Below, one piece after another: positions 47,729-57,884 of a DNA stretch of 64,000 nucleotides. Made by a program: the position numbers and the translations under genes. The stretch's first letter is position 1. The number at the start of each line of letters is the position of its first letter. Location of the stretch: positions 684,501 to 748,500 of the forward strand of contig NC_084845.1 of assembly GCF_033115175.1 (NCBI RefSeq), read 5' to 3'. The notes beneath the pieces are model-generated. The model saw only the letters and a list, made by a program, of their open reading frames with translations. It was not told the origin of the DNA and searched no databases. This DNA comes from Lepus europaeus (Eukaryota; Chordata; Mammalia; Lagomorpha; Leporidae).

Positions 47729-47924
47729 CAAAGACTCGTTTAGGGGAGCCAGGAAGGCGGAAGAGTGAGGATGCGCATCAACAATTCGGGAAAAGAAAGT
47801 TTAACAAAAGTGGAGTTACTGTACCCTCAGGAAGAGACTCAGAAAAAAACTGCAGAGGAAACTCTTCCGGATCTAGTGGATGTGACACTGAGAACCTACG
47901 GGGAGAGCAAGGTGGCCCACTGCC

Positions 47925-48015
47925 GCGCCGAGCTCTGCTGAGCCGTGCCAAGCCGCACCTAGCCGCGCCGAGCCACGCTGACCCGCACCGAGCCGCGTCC
48001 CAGACACGGGAGCCG
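47925..48015 (+). repeat. GC-rich tandem motif in L1 5'UTR
   Basis: Degenerate repeats of about 10-12 bp built on 'gccgcgccgagc', CpG-dense. The counterpart in L1-C (17745-17865) is similar. L1-D (26555-26630) has a variant with different units. Confidence 0.7.
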
Positions 48016-48472
48016 CGAGAGTCGTGAAAACAGCTAGCCCAGCCACAGAAGCCCAGCCACAGAATTTGAGCCCCAGCGCTGGAAGGAAAGGTAACACGAG
48101 ACATTGGCTGGGAAGGTTAGAGCGTGGACTGAGCTCAAACGGGAGGGGGGCGGGGTGGGGGGTGGAAACTACACCAGGCTGACTGGAGGAGGGAAAAAAA
48201 TTAAGGGGAACCAGCAGGGACACAAGCCTCTCTCTACACTCTCCTCCTTACAAAGCCCAGCAAGACAAAGAGAAGGGACCGCTTTACATATGTAAAACAA
48301 ACTCCTTAGCCTAGGCAACCCAGTGAGCTGTGTGGAATTTCTTCCCATCTGAGTCTAAAAAAAAAGAGAGAGAGAGAGAGAGCAAGAGAGCAAACCAGAG
48401 AACAATCTGGGTGAGTTACCCTGGGCCTTAACCCTGAAGAACCAAACAAAGCTCTTTGGCCACACCTCCAAG

Positions 48473-49507
48473 ATGCCAAAGAAACGTAGAAACCAAGGTA
48501 ACAAGAGCAAGAAAGACACTACGATGCCCCCAAATGAAAAAGACACCCCAATTCAAGATTATGAAGATGATGAGATCGAAGAAATGCAAGAAGCAGATCT
48601 CAAAAAATTGGTAAGATCATTAAGAAGTTCTCAAAAACAAATTCTTGAACTACAGAAATCCTTGATGGACAAGATAGAAAATCTCTCTCGCAAAAATGAA
48701 GTATTAAGGAGGAATCAAAATGAAATGAAACAACTAGTAGAACAAGAAACAGTGATAGTGACAAGAAACCATAATGAAATGAAGAATTCAATAGATCAAA
48801 TGACAAACACATTAGAGAGTCTTAAATACAGAATGGGTGAAGCAGAAGAGAGAACATCGGACTTAGAAGACAGAGAACAGGAAAGGAAACAGGCAAAACA
48901 AAGAAAAGAAGAGGAAATTAGAAATCTAAAAAATATTGTCGGGAATCTACAGGATACTATTAAAAAACCTAACATTCGGGTCATAGGAGTTCCTGAAGGC
49001 ATGGAGAGGGAGAAAGGGTTAGAAGGCCTTTTTAGTGAGATACTAGCAGAAAATTTCCCAGGTTTGGAGAAGGACAGAGACATCTTAGTGCAGGAAGCTC
49101 ATAGAACCCCTAATAAACATGACCAAAAGAGATCCTCACCACGACACATTGTAATAAAACTCACCACAGTGAAACATAAAGAGAAGATCCTAAAATGTGC
49201 AAGAGAGAAACATCAGACCACTCTCAGAGGATCCCCAATTAGACTCACAGCTGACTTCTCATCAGAAACCCTACAAGCTAGAAGGGAATGGCGAGATATA
49301 GCCCAGGTACTAAGAGAGAAAAACTGCCAACCCAGAATATTATATCCTGCAAAGCTCTCATTTGTGAATGAAGGTGAAAGAAAGACCTTTCGCAGCAGAC
49401 AGAATTTGAAAGAATTTGTTGCCACTCGTCCAGCCCTGCAAAAGATGCTTAAAGATGTGATACACGCAGAAACACAGAAACACGGTCACCAATATGAAAG
49501 AAGGTAA
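48473..49507 (+). CDS. L1-E ORF1 protein, intact
   Basis: 344 codons, uninterrupted, from 'MPKKRRNQGNKSKKDT' to 'HGHQYERR'. A Lys/Arg-rich N-terminus and an acidic patch (about 29-43) come first. A long heptad coiled coil (about 45-150: 'LRSSQKQILELQKS', 'DQMTNTLESLKYRMGEAEER') is followed by an RRM-like core ('IRVIGVPEGMEREKG', about 168-182) and a basic C-terminal domain ('FSSETLQARREWRDIAQVLR', near 266-285). This is the trimeric RNA-binding chaperone that coats L1 RNA; the length is normal for the family. It is the only L1 frame here without a break. Whether it is transcribed is unknown. Confidence 0.93.
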   Translation: MPKKRRNQGNKSKKDTTMPPNEKDTPIQDYEDDEIEEMQEADLKKLVRSLRSSQKQILELQKSLMDKIENLSRKNEVLRRNQNEMKQLVEQETVIVTRNHNEMKNSIDQMTNTLESLKYRMGEAEERTSDLEDREQERKQAKQRKEEEIRNLKNIVGNLQDTIKKPNIRVIGVPEGMEREKGLEGLFSEILAENFPGLEKDRDILVQEAHRTPNKHDQKRSSPRHIVIKLTTVKHKEKILKCAREKHQTTLRGSPIRLTADFSSETLQARREWRDIAQVLREKNCQPRILYPAKLSFVNEGERKTFRSRQNLKEFVATRPALQKMLKDVIHAETQKHGHQYERR

Positions 49508-49549
49508 AGGAAAGAAACCTCACAGCAAAAGATCACAGGAAACCCAAAA

Positions 49550-51739
49550 ATGATAGGGCAAAGTTACTACTAATCGATAGTCATATTAAATGTTAAAGGC
49601 CTGAACAATCCAGTTAAAAGTCACCAAATGGATGATTGGGTTAAGGAACAAAACCCATCTATCTGCTGCTTACAAGAAACACTGCAGAAGAAAAACCATA
49701 TGATTCTCTCAATAGACGCAGAGAAAGCATTTGATAAAATACAACACCCTTTCATGATGAAAACCCTAAGCAAACTGGGTATAGAAGGAACATTCCTCAG
49801 TACAATCAAAGCAATTGATGAAAAACCAAGGCCAACATCCTATTGAATGGGGAAAAGTTAAAAGCATTTCCACTGAGATCTGGTACCAGGCAGGGATGCC
49901 CACTCTCAGCACTGCTCTTCAATATAGTTATGGAAGTCTTAGCCAGAGCTATTAGGCAAGAAAAAGAAATTAAAGGGATACAAATTGGGAAGGAAGAACT
50001 CAAACTATCCCTCTTTGCAGATGATATGATTCTTTATTTAGGGGACCCAAAGAACTCTACTAAGAGACTATTGGAACTCATCGAAGAGTTTGGCAAAGTA
50101 GCAGGATATAAAATCAATGCACAAAAATCAACAGCCTTTGTATACACAAGCAACACCACAGCTGAGGAAGAACTTCTAAGATCAATCCCATTCACAATAG
50201 CTACAAAAACAACCAAATACCTTGGAATAAACTTAACCAAGGACGTTAAAGATCTCTACAATGAAAATTACAAAACCTTAAAGAAAGAAATAGAAGAGGA
50301 TACCAAAAAATGGAAGTCTTCCATGCTCATGGATTGCAAGAATCAACATCATCAAAATGTCCATTCTCCCAAAAGCAATTTACAGATTCAATGCAATACC
50401 AATCAAAAACCAAAGGCATTCTTCTCATTCTGGAAAAAATGATGCTGAAATTCATATGGAGACACAGGAGACCTCGAATAGCTAAAGCAATATTGTACAA
50501 AAAAAAAAAAAAGCCGGAGGCATCACAATACCAGATCTCAGGACATACTACAGGGCAGTTGTTATCAAAACAGCATGGTACTGGTACAGAAACAGATGGA
50601 TAGACCAATGGAACAGAATAGAAACACCAGAAATCAACCCAAACATCTACAGCCAACTCATATTTGATCATGGATCCAAAACCAATCCCTGGAGAAAGGA
50701 CAGTCTATTCAATAAATGGTGCTGGGAAAACTGGATTTCCACATACAGAATCATGAAGCAAGATCCCCACCTTTCACCTTACACAAAAATTCACTCAACA
50801 TGGATTAAAGACTTAAATTTACAACCCAACACCATCAAATTATTAGAGAGCATTGGAGAAACCCTGCAAGATATAGGTACTGGCAAAGACTTCTTGGAAA
50901 AGACCCCAGGAGCACAGGCAGTCAAAACCAAAATTAACATTTGGGATTGCATCAAACTGAGAAGTTTCTGTACTGCAAAAGAAACAGGCAGGAAAGTGAA
51001 TAGGAAACCGACAGAATGGGAAAAAATATTTGCAAACTATGCAACAGATAAAGGGCTGAGAACCAGAATCTACAAAGAAATCAAGAAACTCCACAACATC
51101 AAAACAAACAACCCACTTACGAGATGGGCCAAAGACCTCAACAGACATCTTTCCAAAGAGGAAATCCAAATGGCCAACAGACACATGAAAAAATGTTCAA
51201 GATCACTAGCCATCAGAGAAATGCAAATCAAAACCACAATGAGGTTTCACCTCACCCCGGTTATAATGGCTCACATTCAGAAATCCACCAACAACAGATG
51301 CTGGTGAGGATGTGGGGAAAAAGGGACACTAACCCACTGTTGGTGGGAATGCAAACTGGTTAATCCACTATGGAAGTCAGTCTGGAGATTCCTCAGAAAC
51401 CTGAACATAACCCTACCATACAACCCAGCCATCCCACTCCTTGGAATTTACCCAAAGGAAATTAAATTGGCAAACAAAAAAGCCATCTGCACATTAATGT
51501 TTATTGCAGCTCAATTCACAATAGCTAAGACCTGGAACCAACCCAAATGCCCATCAACAGTCGACTGGATAAAGAAACTATGGGACATGTACTCTATAGA
51601 ATACTATACAGCAGTAAGAAACAATGAAACCCGGTCATTTGCAACAGGATGGAGGAATCTGGAAAACATCATGCTGAGTGAATTAAGCCAGTCCCAAAGA
51701 GACAAATATCATTTGTTTTCCCTGATCGGTGACAACTAA
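49550..51739 (+). pseudogene. L1-E ORF2, internally deleted
   Basis: The ATG lies 42 nt after the ORF1 stop. TAA at 49571-49573 follows seven codons. The endonuclease start runs to 'ICCLQET' (near 49680), then jumps directly to RT sequence '[20 protein letters not shown]'. Compared with L1-D, about 1.64 kb (28266-29903) is absent. A frameshift precedes '[17 protein letters not shown]' (near 49830). The FADD motif is present near 50020-50028. Further breaks lie near 50300-50510, where an A run is expanded. TGA at 51305-51307 lies in the C-terminal Cys cluster. Not functional. Confidence 0.93.
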
Positions 51740-52370
51740 GTGAGCACTAAAGGGGAAACCTGTGGAAGTGAAATGGATACTATGAGAAACAGTGTCTTGA
51801 TCAGATCTTGTGCTGACTGTTGATGTACAATGTAATACTTTATCCATCTTAGTAATTTTTTTGTTCTAGTACTAATGCTTGAACACTGTAATTAACACAC
51901 AATTATTCTTAGGTGTTTAAATCTTAACTGAAAAGTGATCCCAGTTAAATATAAGAGTGAGAAAAAGGAAGGGAGGAGATGTACAATTTGGGACATGCAA
52001 AATCGGAATTGCCCCAAATGGTGGAGTTAGAATCGTGCCAGGGGATTCCAATTCAATCCCATCAAGGTGGCATGTACCAATGCCATCTCACTAGTCCAGG
52101 TGATCAATTTCAGTTCACAATTGATCACACTGATAGATTTAAGAGTCAAAGGGATCACACAAATAAGACTAGTGTCTGCTAATACTAACTGATAAAGCCA
52201 AAAAGGGAGAGAAGGATCCAACATGGGAAGGGGGAGACACAGCAGACTCATAGAATGGCAGATGTCCTAAATAGCACTCTGGCCTCAGGATCAGCCCTTA
52301 AGGCATTTGGATCTGGCTGAAGAGCCTATGAGAGTATTGTAGGCATGGAAAGCCAAGACACTCTGGAAAA

Positions 52371-52466
52371 GAAGAAAAAGAAGAAGGAGGAGGAGGAGGA
52401 GGAAGTGGAGGAGGAGGAGGAGAAGGAGAAGGAGAAGAAGAAGAAGAGGAGGAGGAAGAAGACCTA
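52371..52466 (+). repeat. (GAA/GGA)n purine tract in L1-E 3'UTR
   Basis: About 95 bp of pure purine apart from single T positions. It is the counterpart of 32886-32978. Confidence 0.9.
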
Positions 52467-52937
52467 AATGAAGGATCTCAGCGAGTGTGATCCCAGTGGA
52501 AAGAACGGGGCCATCAAGGTAGGAGGTACCTTTCTCTGAAGGGAGGAGAGAACTTCCACTTTGACTATGACCCTGTCGGAATAAGATCGAAGTCGGCGAA
52601 CCCTAAAGGCTTCCATAGCCTTGGCAACCCATGACTAGAGCCTGGGGAGATTACTGACGCCATAAACAAGAGTGTTAAATTGTTAAATCAACATCAAGAG
52701 CCACTGTGTACTTACGTCCCATGTGGGATCTGTCCTTAATGGGTTGTCCAATGTGAAGTAATGATATAGCTAGTACTGAAACAGTATTTTTACATTTTGT
52801 GTCTAAGTGTGGGTGCAAACTGATGAAATCTTTACTTAGTATATACTGAATCAATCTTCTGTATATAAAGATAATTGAAAATGAAAAAAAAACTTGGTGT
52901 TAAATTGGAAATTACATAGAAAATTAATCAATTTTTT

Positions 52938-53272
52938 TTTGACAGGCAGAGTGGACAGTCAGAGAGAGAGAGAGAGACAGAGAGACAGGTCTTCCTTTGC
53001 CGTTGGTTCACCCTCCAATGGCCACCGCGGTTGGCACGCTGCGACCGGCGCACCATGCTGATCCGATGGCAGCAGCCAGGTGCTTCTCCTGGTCTCCCAT
53101 GGGGTGCAGGGCCCAAGCACCTGGGCCATCCTCCACTGCACTCCCTGGCCACAGCAGAGAGCTGGCCTGGAAGAGAGGCAACAGGGACAGAATCCGGTGC
53201 CCCAACCGGGACTAGAACCCGGTGTGCCAGCGTGCAAGGTGGAGGATTAGCCTAGTGAGCCGTGGCGCCGGC
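52938..53272 (-). repeat. CSINE in L1-E 3'UTR, shared with L1-D
   Basis: TSD 'aattaatcaattttt' at 52923-52937 and 53273-53287. It has the same position, strand and duplication as 33453-33784. Confidence 0.95.
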
Positions 53273-53606
53273 AATTAATCAATTTTTTAAAAAAATATCA
53301 TATAGGATCTCTGTCATTAATGTTCTGTACACTGTTATTTAATGCTATAATTAGTACTCCAACAGTATTTTTTCACTTTGTGTTGCTATGTGAGGGCAAA
53401 CTATTGAAATCATTATATATACTGAACTTATTTTCTATATATAAAGAGAGTTGAAAATGAATCTTGATGTGAATGGAGGGGGAGAGCGAGCAGGTGGGGG
53501 GAGGGTTGCAGGTGGGAGGGAAGTTATGGGGGGGGGAAGCCATTGTGATCCATAAGCTGTACTTTGGAAATTTATATTCATTAAATAAAAGATTTTAAAA
53601 AAACCT

Positions 53607-55151
53607 TTATTCGATATCCTAAAGGGAGATAGTTCCCCTACCTCCAAACGAGTGCTTACTCCCATAGCATGCCTACCCTTGGAATAGGTACAACAAGCCT
53701 TATCTCAGAGCTTTGTTTCTTACATTGATTATAATCAACCTTTAATTCTTATTATTTTGATTACAGATTATTTACCTACTGCTCTGTTGTGGCAAGAGGC
53801 CCCTTTACTTTGGATATAATTATAGGCTACCCCTAAAAAGAATGTTGTACCATATTATAATGCAAAAGCTGAGATTATAGCTAAAGGGAGACTAGAATAT
53901 TAAAAAGGTACTTGGAATAGAGCTGACATGTATTTGTCAACCATATACTAACAGCTAATACGGCTCCTGTCTTTCACTGAAGACTGGCCTCTTGCATTAG
54001 CTTCTTTTTCAGGACAAGTTCATAATAATTATCCAGCAGATAAAGAGATACAATTTTTATGACATCATCCCTGGATATTTCTATGAAATACAAGCTTTCA
54101 ACCCTTAGAGAATGTTGGCTTGATATTTATAGAGGGTTCCAACACTGGTCAAGCTTCTGTAATTTGTGATGGTCACCGTACAGTTATTAACAGCTCTTTT
54201 TCATCTCTACAGCTAGTTGAATTAGCTGCTGTTGCACTTGCATTGCAGTCTACTTTGGATGTAGCGGTTAACATATACACTGATAGCAAATATGTGTTCC
54301 TATCGGTGCCTCAATTGGAAACTTGTTCATTCCTTCCTGAATCCTCAGCTGCTTCTCCTTTGTTTTCTTGCATTTGCACTGTCATTTGACAGCATACCTG
54401 CCCTTTATAGCTCATATTCGAGCACATTCCAATCTTCCTGGACCTTTGGTAGAGGGTAATCGTTTGGCAGATTCTGCTCTATGCATATATTCTATTGATA
54501 CAGCAACAAAAGATCATGCTTTACATCATTTAAATGCTCATATGTTACTTTAAAACAATATTACTTGAAAACAAGCTGAACAGATTGTAAAATCCTGTTC
54601 TACTTGCTCCATCCAGTTACCAGTACCTCACTTTGGAATTAATCCTCGTGGTTTATTCCCCAATCAACGATGGCAAGTGGATATTACCCACTTCATGCAA
54701 TTCGGTAAACAAAAATATATACATGTGTCCATTGATACTTGTTCTGGATTTATTTTTGCCTCCTTACATACAGGTGAAGCTACAAGACATGTTATTGCCC
54801 ATTGCTTACAAGCTTTTGCTTCTCTAGGAACTCCAAAGCAGATTAAAACGGATAATGGACCTGCTTATATTTCTGCCTCTTTTAAAACTTTTTGTGTAAC
54901 TTTTCTTATATCTCATGTTACTGACATTCCTTATAATCCTCAGGGTCAAGGCACTGTTAAACGTACACATAATACTTTAAAGCAATATTTCAATAAAATA
55001 AAAAAGGGGGAGTTCGGGGTTTCTGCCCATTCAGCTAGCAAATGGTTCTCACATGCTTTATTCATTTTAAATTTTCTCACATTGGATAAAGGTGGTCATT
55101 CTGCAGCTGATCAACACTGGCATCCAAAAACAGCTGCAAAAAGAGCAATGG
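53607..55151 (+). mobile_element. ERV-B: pol fragment of betaretrovirus-like provirus
   Basis: Begins at the L1-E tail in the RT connection region and passes through RNase H into integrase. It stops at a SINE fragment near 55152. From 54178 it is a near-identical direct copy of 7629-8600; 53607-54177 adds sequence that ERV-A has lost to L1-A. Confidence 0.88.
53607..55151 (+). pseudogene. ERV-B pol remnant
   Basis: The RT connection reads 'ALLWQEAPLLWI' near 53780-53815 with stops around it. RNase H 'FIEGSNTGQAS' starts at about 54124, and 'VELAAVALAL' and 'IYTDSKYV' follow. The integrase has the HHCC-like zinc domain, 'VDITHF' and 'KTDNGPAY', and shares the Glu-to-Lys change ('TVKRTH') with ERV-A. 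The integrase frame (54677 on) stays open into the SINE and beyond to 55396, purely by chance. Confidence 0.85.
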
Positions 55152-55303
55152 TGCCAGCGCCATGGCTCAATAGGCTAATCCTCTGCCTTGCGGCACCGGC
55201 ACACTGGGTTCTAGTCCCAGTCAGGGCCCGGATTCTGTCCCGGTTGCCCCTCTTCCAGGCCAGCTCTCTGCTGTGGCCCAGGAGTGCAGTGGAGGATGGC
55301 CCA
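55152..55303 (+). repeat. CSINE 5' fragment at deletion junction
   Basis: The head starts 'gccagcgccatggc' and is cut after 'ggatggccca', where ERV-X sequence resumes. The left copy has no SINE at 8603, so it inserted after the duplication and one deletion endpoint lies inside it. Confidence 0.9.
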
Positions 55304-56306
55304 CAGTGGATGACCAGGCATTGCTGCGTTGTCTGCTGTCATGTCATTTTCACTGTCGGAGCTCTCTCTCCCCAAGTCATCAACTGTTGTCTGTGAGACA
55401 GAGACCTGGAGTGTCAGGCTCTTATCATTCACAGATTCATTATGTTTCGTTTTCTGTGCAGGATTCTGAGGGGGTTATCTTTCCCATGTTTGAGCACTTA
55501 AGAGCGGCACGCCACACCAACTGTAGCCAAAGGAAAGACACGTACAGCACTGCTGCCATAACAGTGCAAATTCCTAGCACCTCAGTGGCTGATGGCATTC
55601 TGCAGGGGTTCCCTATCTTAGACGAACTGACAGTGGTGTATCAGATGGTACATATGTCCTGTGCTTAGTGGGGGACTTCCTTAATCCATTAGGTCAAGGC
55701 CATGTGCCCACACGGTGTCTCTGGAGTGCCACCTCTCTCTCTCGAGTGAGGGAAGATGACTTGGTTCTGAATTCTTGGATGATCAGTCCCTATGTGAATT
55801 TGCCTGGCGAACCAAAAGTAAAAGGAGGAGCTGAGAAGCAGCATATGCTTCTGGGTGGTGTGTGCCTAACCTGGGGTCACCTAGACCGAGAACAAGGAAG
55901 GACAAGGAAAGGGGCATAGGAGAGGGTTCTGTGCTCACCCTCACAAAACTGAACAGCACACAAAACACCGAGGGGCCTACTTGCTAAAATCTGGGGGGGA
56001 CCTTGCCGAGTCCGACGTGCTATCTCTCTCTCAGTCACATTGGCACACCAGATGTTCCTGTGGATTCATTCTGAGAGCAGGAGCATGGTAGGGGCAAGAG
56101 GCGTGGAGTCACCACACAGACCCCGGGAGTTGGGTGTAAGCAGGCCAGAGGCAAGCAGCCTGCAGACTCATCTATTTCAGTTGGTGCAGCAGCCAAGGCA
56201 GCCAATCCGGTCAAGGGGCAGTCTATGCCCTAACCAATCACAGCCTGTTGCCAGGCAGTTTCTGTTGCCAGCAGCCATCTTGGCATGGCCTTCTCATTCC
56301 ACCACA
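55304..56306 (-). mobile_element. ERV-X partial copy (5' LTR and leader)
   Basis: Corresponds to 12565-13560. The LTR is at 56053-56306, with the PBS-like site just left of it. The 3' LTR and half the interior are lost in the deletion. The remnant of the unknown reading frame begins at 55625 and is broken by an early shift. Confidence 0.8.
56053..56306 (-). repeat. ERV-X 5' LTR, duplicate
   Basis: 254 bp, the single-CCAAT-block form, as at 13306-13560. Confidence 0.75.
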
Positions 56307-56668
56307 CTTTACCCTTTTATAAATAAACCAGTTAGTGTTTTTAATTATATTTCACAAAGATGTTGAACAGTTTTTCATGTGTTGCTTTGCCACCTATATA
56401 TCTTGGTAAAATATTTGTATCTTGCCTATTTTTATCTTGTAAGTCAATTTGCAATACTACCATTAACACCTGGAACAAACTAATGAAGGAAAGGCTTGTT
56501 TTGGCTCACTGTTTTGGAGGTTTATAGCCCAAGATCAGGCTTGGCTTTTGGTGAGGTTGGGAGATGGCAACGGTAGAGCACAGTACGTGTGGTTAAAGGA
56601 TCACGTGGTAAGCCAGAAAACAGAAAGTCAATTTTACAGACACAGTCTGTAAAATTTAACCAATCCTT
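56307..56668. repeat. Old L1 and unclassified repeat, duplicate
   Basis: Counterpart of 13561-13912, with small indels. Confidence 0.45.
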
Positions 56669-57016
56669 TTTTGTTTTTTGTTTTTTTGTTTTTTTTTTTT
56701 TTTGACAGGCAGAGTGGACAGTGAGAGAAAGACACAGCAAGAAAGGTCTTCCTTTGCCGTTGGTTCACCCTCCAATGGCCGCCGCAGCCGGCATGCCGCG
56801 GCCGGCGCACTGCTCTGATCCAAACGCAGGAGCCAGGTGCTTATCCTGGTCTCCCATGGAGTGCAGTGACTAAGCACTTGGGCCATCCTCCACTGCACTC
56901 CTGGGCCACAGCAAAGAGCTGGGCTGGAAGAGGGGCAACAGGGACAGAATCTGGCACCCGACCGGGACTAGAACCCGGTGTGCCGGCGCCGCAAGGCAGA
57001 GGATTAGCCTATTGGT
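56669..57016 (-). repeat. CSINE, duplicate, head end cut
   Basis: Same site as 13925-14257 with a longer T-rich tail. The last bases of the head are missing, and unrelated sequence starts at 57017. This marks the right end of the direct duplication. Confidence 0.92.
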
Positions 57017-57142
57017 TGCTAAAGAGGGTATTGTGAATGAAAGTGTGAGTACTTACACTGGGAGTGAAAAATATAGATCAGTGTACACTGGATAACCCCT
57101 ACCCTACATTTAAATATTTCAGCTGAAGTAAATGTTACATGT

Positions 57143-57291
57143 TGTTGGGAGATAGGAGGGTTGTGGGTAGAAGGGAAGTTATGGGGGGGAAAAAGCCATT
57201 GTAATCCATAAACTGTACTTTGGAAAATTATATTTACTAAATAAAAGTTTAAAAAAATTAAAACCTATAAAATAAAATCATATTAAAAAAA
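57143..57291 (+). mobile_element. Tiny 5'-truncated L1 tail with TSD
   Basis: About 150 bp of L1 3' end ('gggaagttatgggggg' and A-rich tail), flanked by 'gttacatgttgt' near 57131-57142 and 57292-57304. Confidence 0.85.
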
Positions 57292-57304
57292 AAGTTACAT
57301 GTTG

Positions 57305-57879
57305 TAAGGTTGATATTACTATGTGAAATGAGGAATTGTGGTGACAAAGTGTCCGGACTACCCATTCTGTTTTTGTATTATGTACTAACTCTACCCTTAT
57401 TATTGACAGGAATGCTTGGGCAGATTATGCTTGGTTTACTTTATGAAAAAAATGTAAATAAAAATACACCACAAATAGTTAAGATTCCACAAACCTGCAA
57501 AAATGTAACAATTACAGATAATAAGAGGCTACTCTCCTTATGGTTACAAATATTTAATGAAACCCAAAATCACTAGTTTGAGAGTAATGCAAAATGTTAG
57601 CATGTTTGTTAATTGGACTGTGTGCACCTCAACATGTCTGTTTAGCAAGTAACAATGCCTCAGATCTCCATGCCATGGGATTGTCTAGCCTGTTCTCAGG
57701 CTGTCTGCAGCAGCTTGAATTGTTGTATTGGAACGGTGCTGTTTTTTAGGTCCCTGACATGGGTGCCCAAGAGGCGAATTCCCCCTCAGATATGTTTCAA
57801 TTTATCCTTAAAACACATTGAATATTATTGCATAAAGCCCTCAAATGGGGGCTTTAATGTGTAGTCCAAATACGATTGT
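57305..57879 (+). other. Unassigned region upstream of ERV-C
   Basis: An open frame at 57310-57576 (88 codons, with a hydrophobic stretch and N-glycosylation sites) and broken frames after it could be env-like or unrelated. No recognisable motif was found. Composition resembles the flanking ERV. Confidence 0.3.
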
Positions 57880-57884
57880 TACCA

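Larger units (their letters stand above)
39066..49272. repeat. Right arm of large inverted repeat (V1R palindrome)
   Basis: Inverted counterpart of 16501-26369. It carries one additional SINE (39663-39989). The L1 at its outer end continues uninterrupted past the arm boundary, so this side retains the ancestral L1 junction while the left side is the truncated one. Confidence 0.95.
47743..53606 (+). mobile_element. L1-E: LINE-1 with intact ORF1 and deleted ORF2
   Basis: Starts 'ggggagccaggaaggcgg' and ends with an A-rich tail at about 53606 against ERV-B. ORF1 is intact (48473-49507). ORF2 (49550-51739) has an early stop and a deletion of about 1.6 kb at 49682, joining the endonuclease start to mid-RT. 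The 3'UTR carries an expanded purine tract (52371-52466) and a SINE (52938-53272), both shared with L1-D. The 5' flank is shared with L1-C, but the 3' flank shows no matching TSD, so the 3' side was rearranged. Confidence 0.94.
54178..57016 (+). repeat. Direct duplicate of 7629-14257, internally deleted
   Basis: 54178-55151 matches 7629-8602. A SINE fragment follows (55152-55303), then 55304-57016 matches about 12565-14257 (ERV-X interior and 5' LTR, old repeats, and a SINE at the same site). About 4 kb of the left copy (8603-12564: env, LTR, SINEs and the ERV-X 3' part) is missing here. Confidence 0.93.

Noticed and set aside
54677-55396. 239-codon frame through ERV-B integrase
   Set aside because: It continues by chance through a SINE fragment and into antisense ERV-X. 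It is not a real fusion gene.
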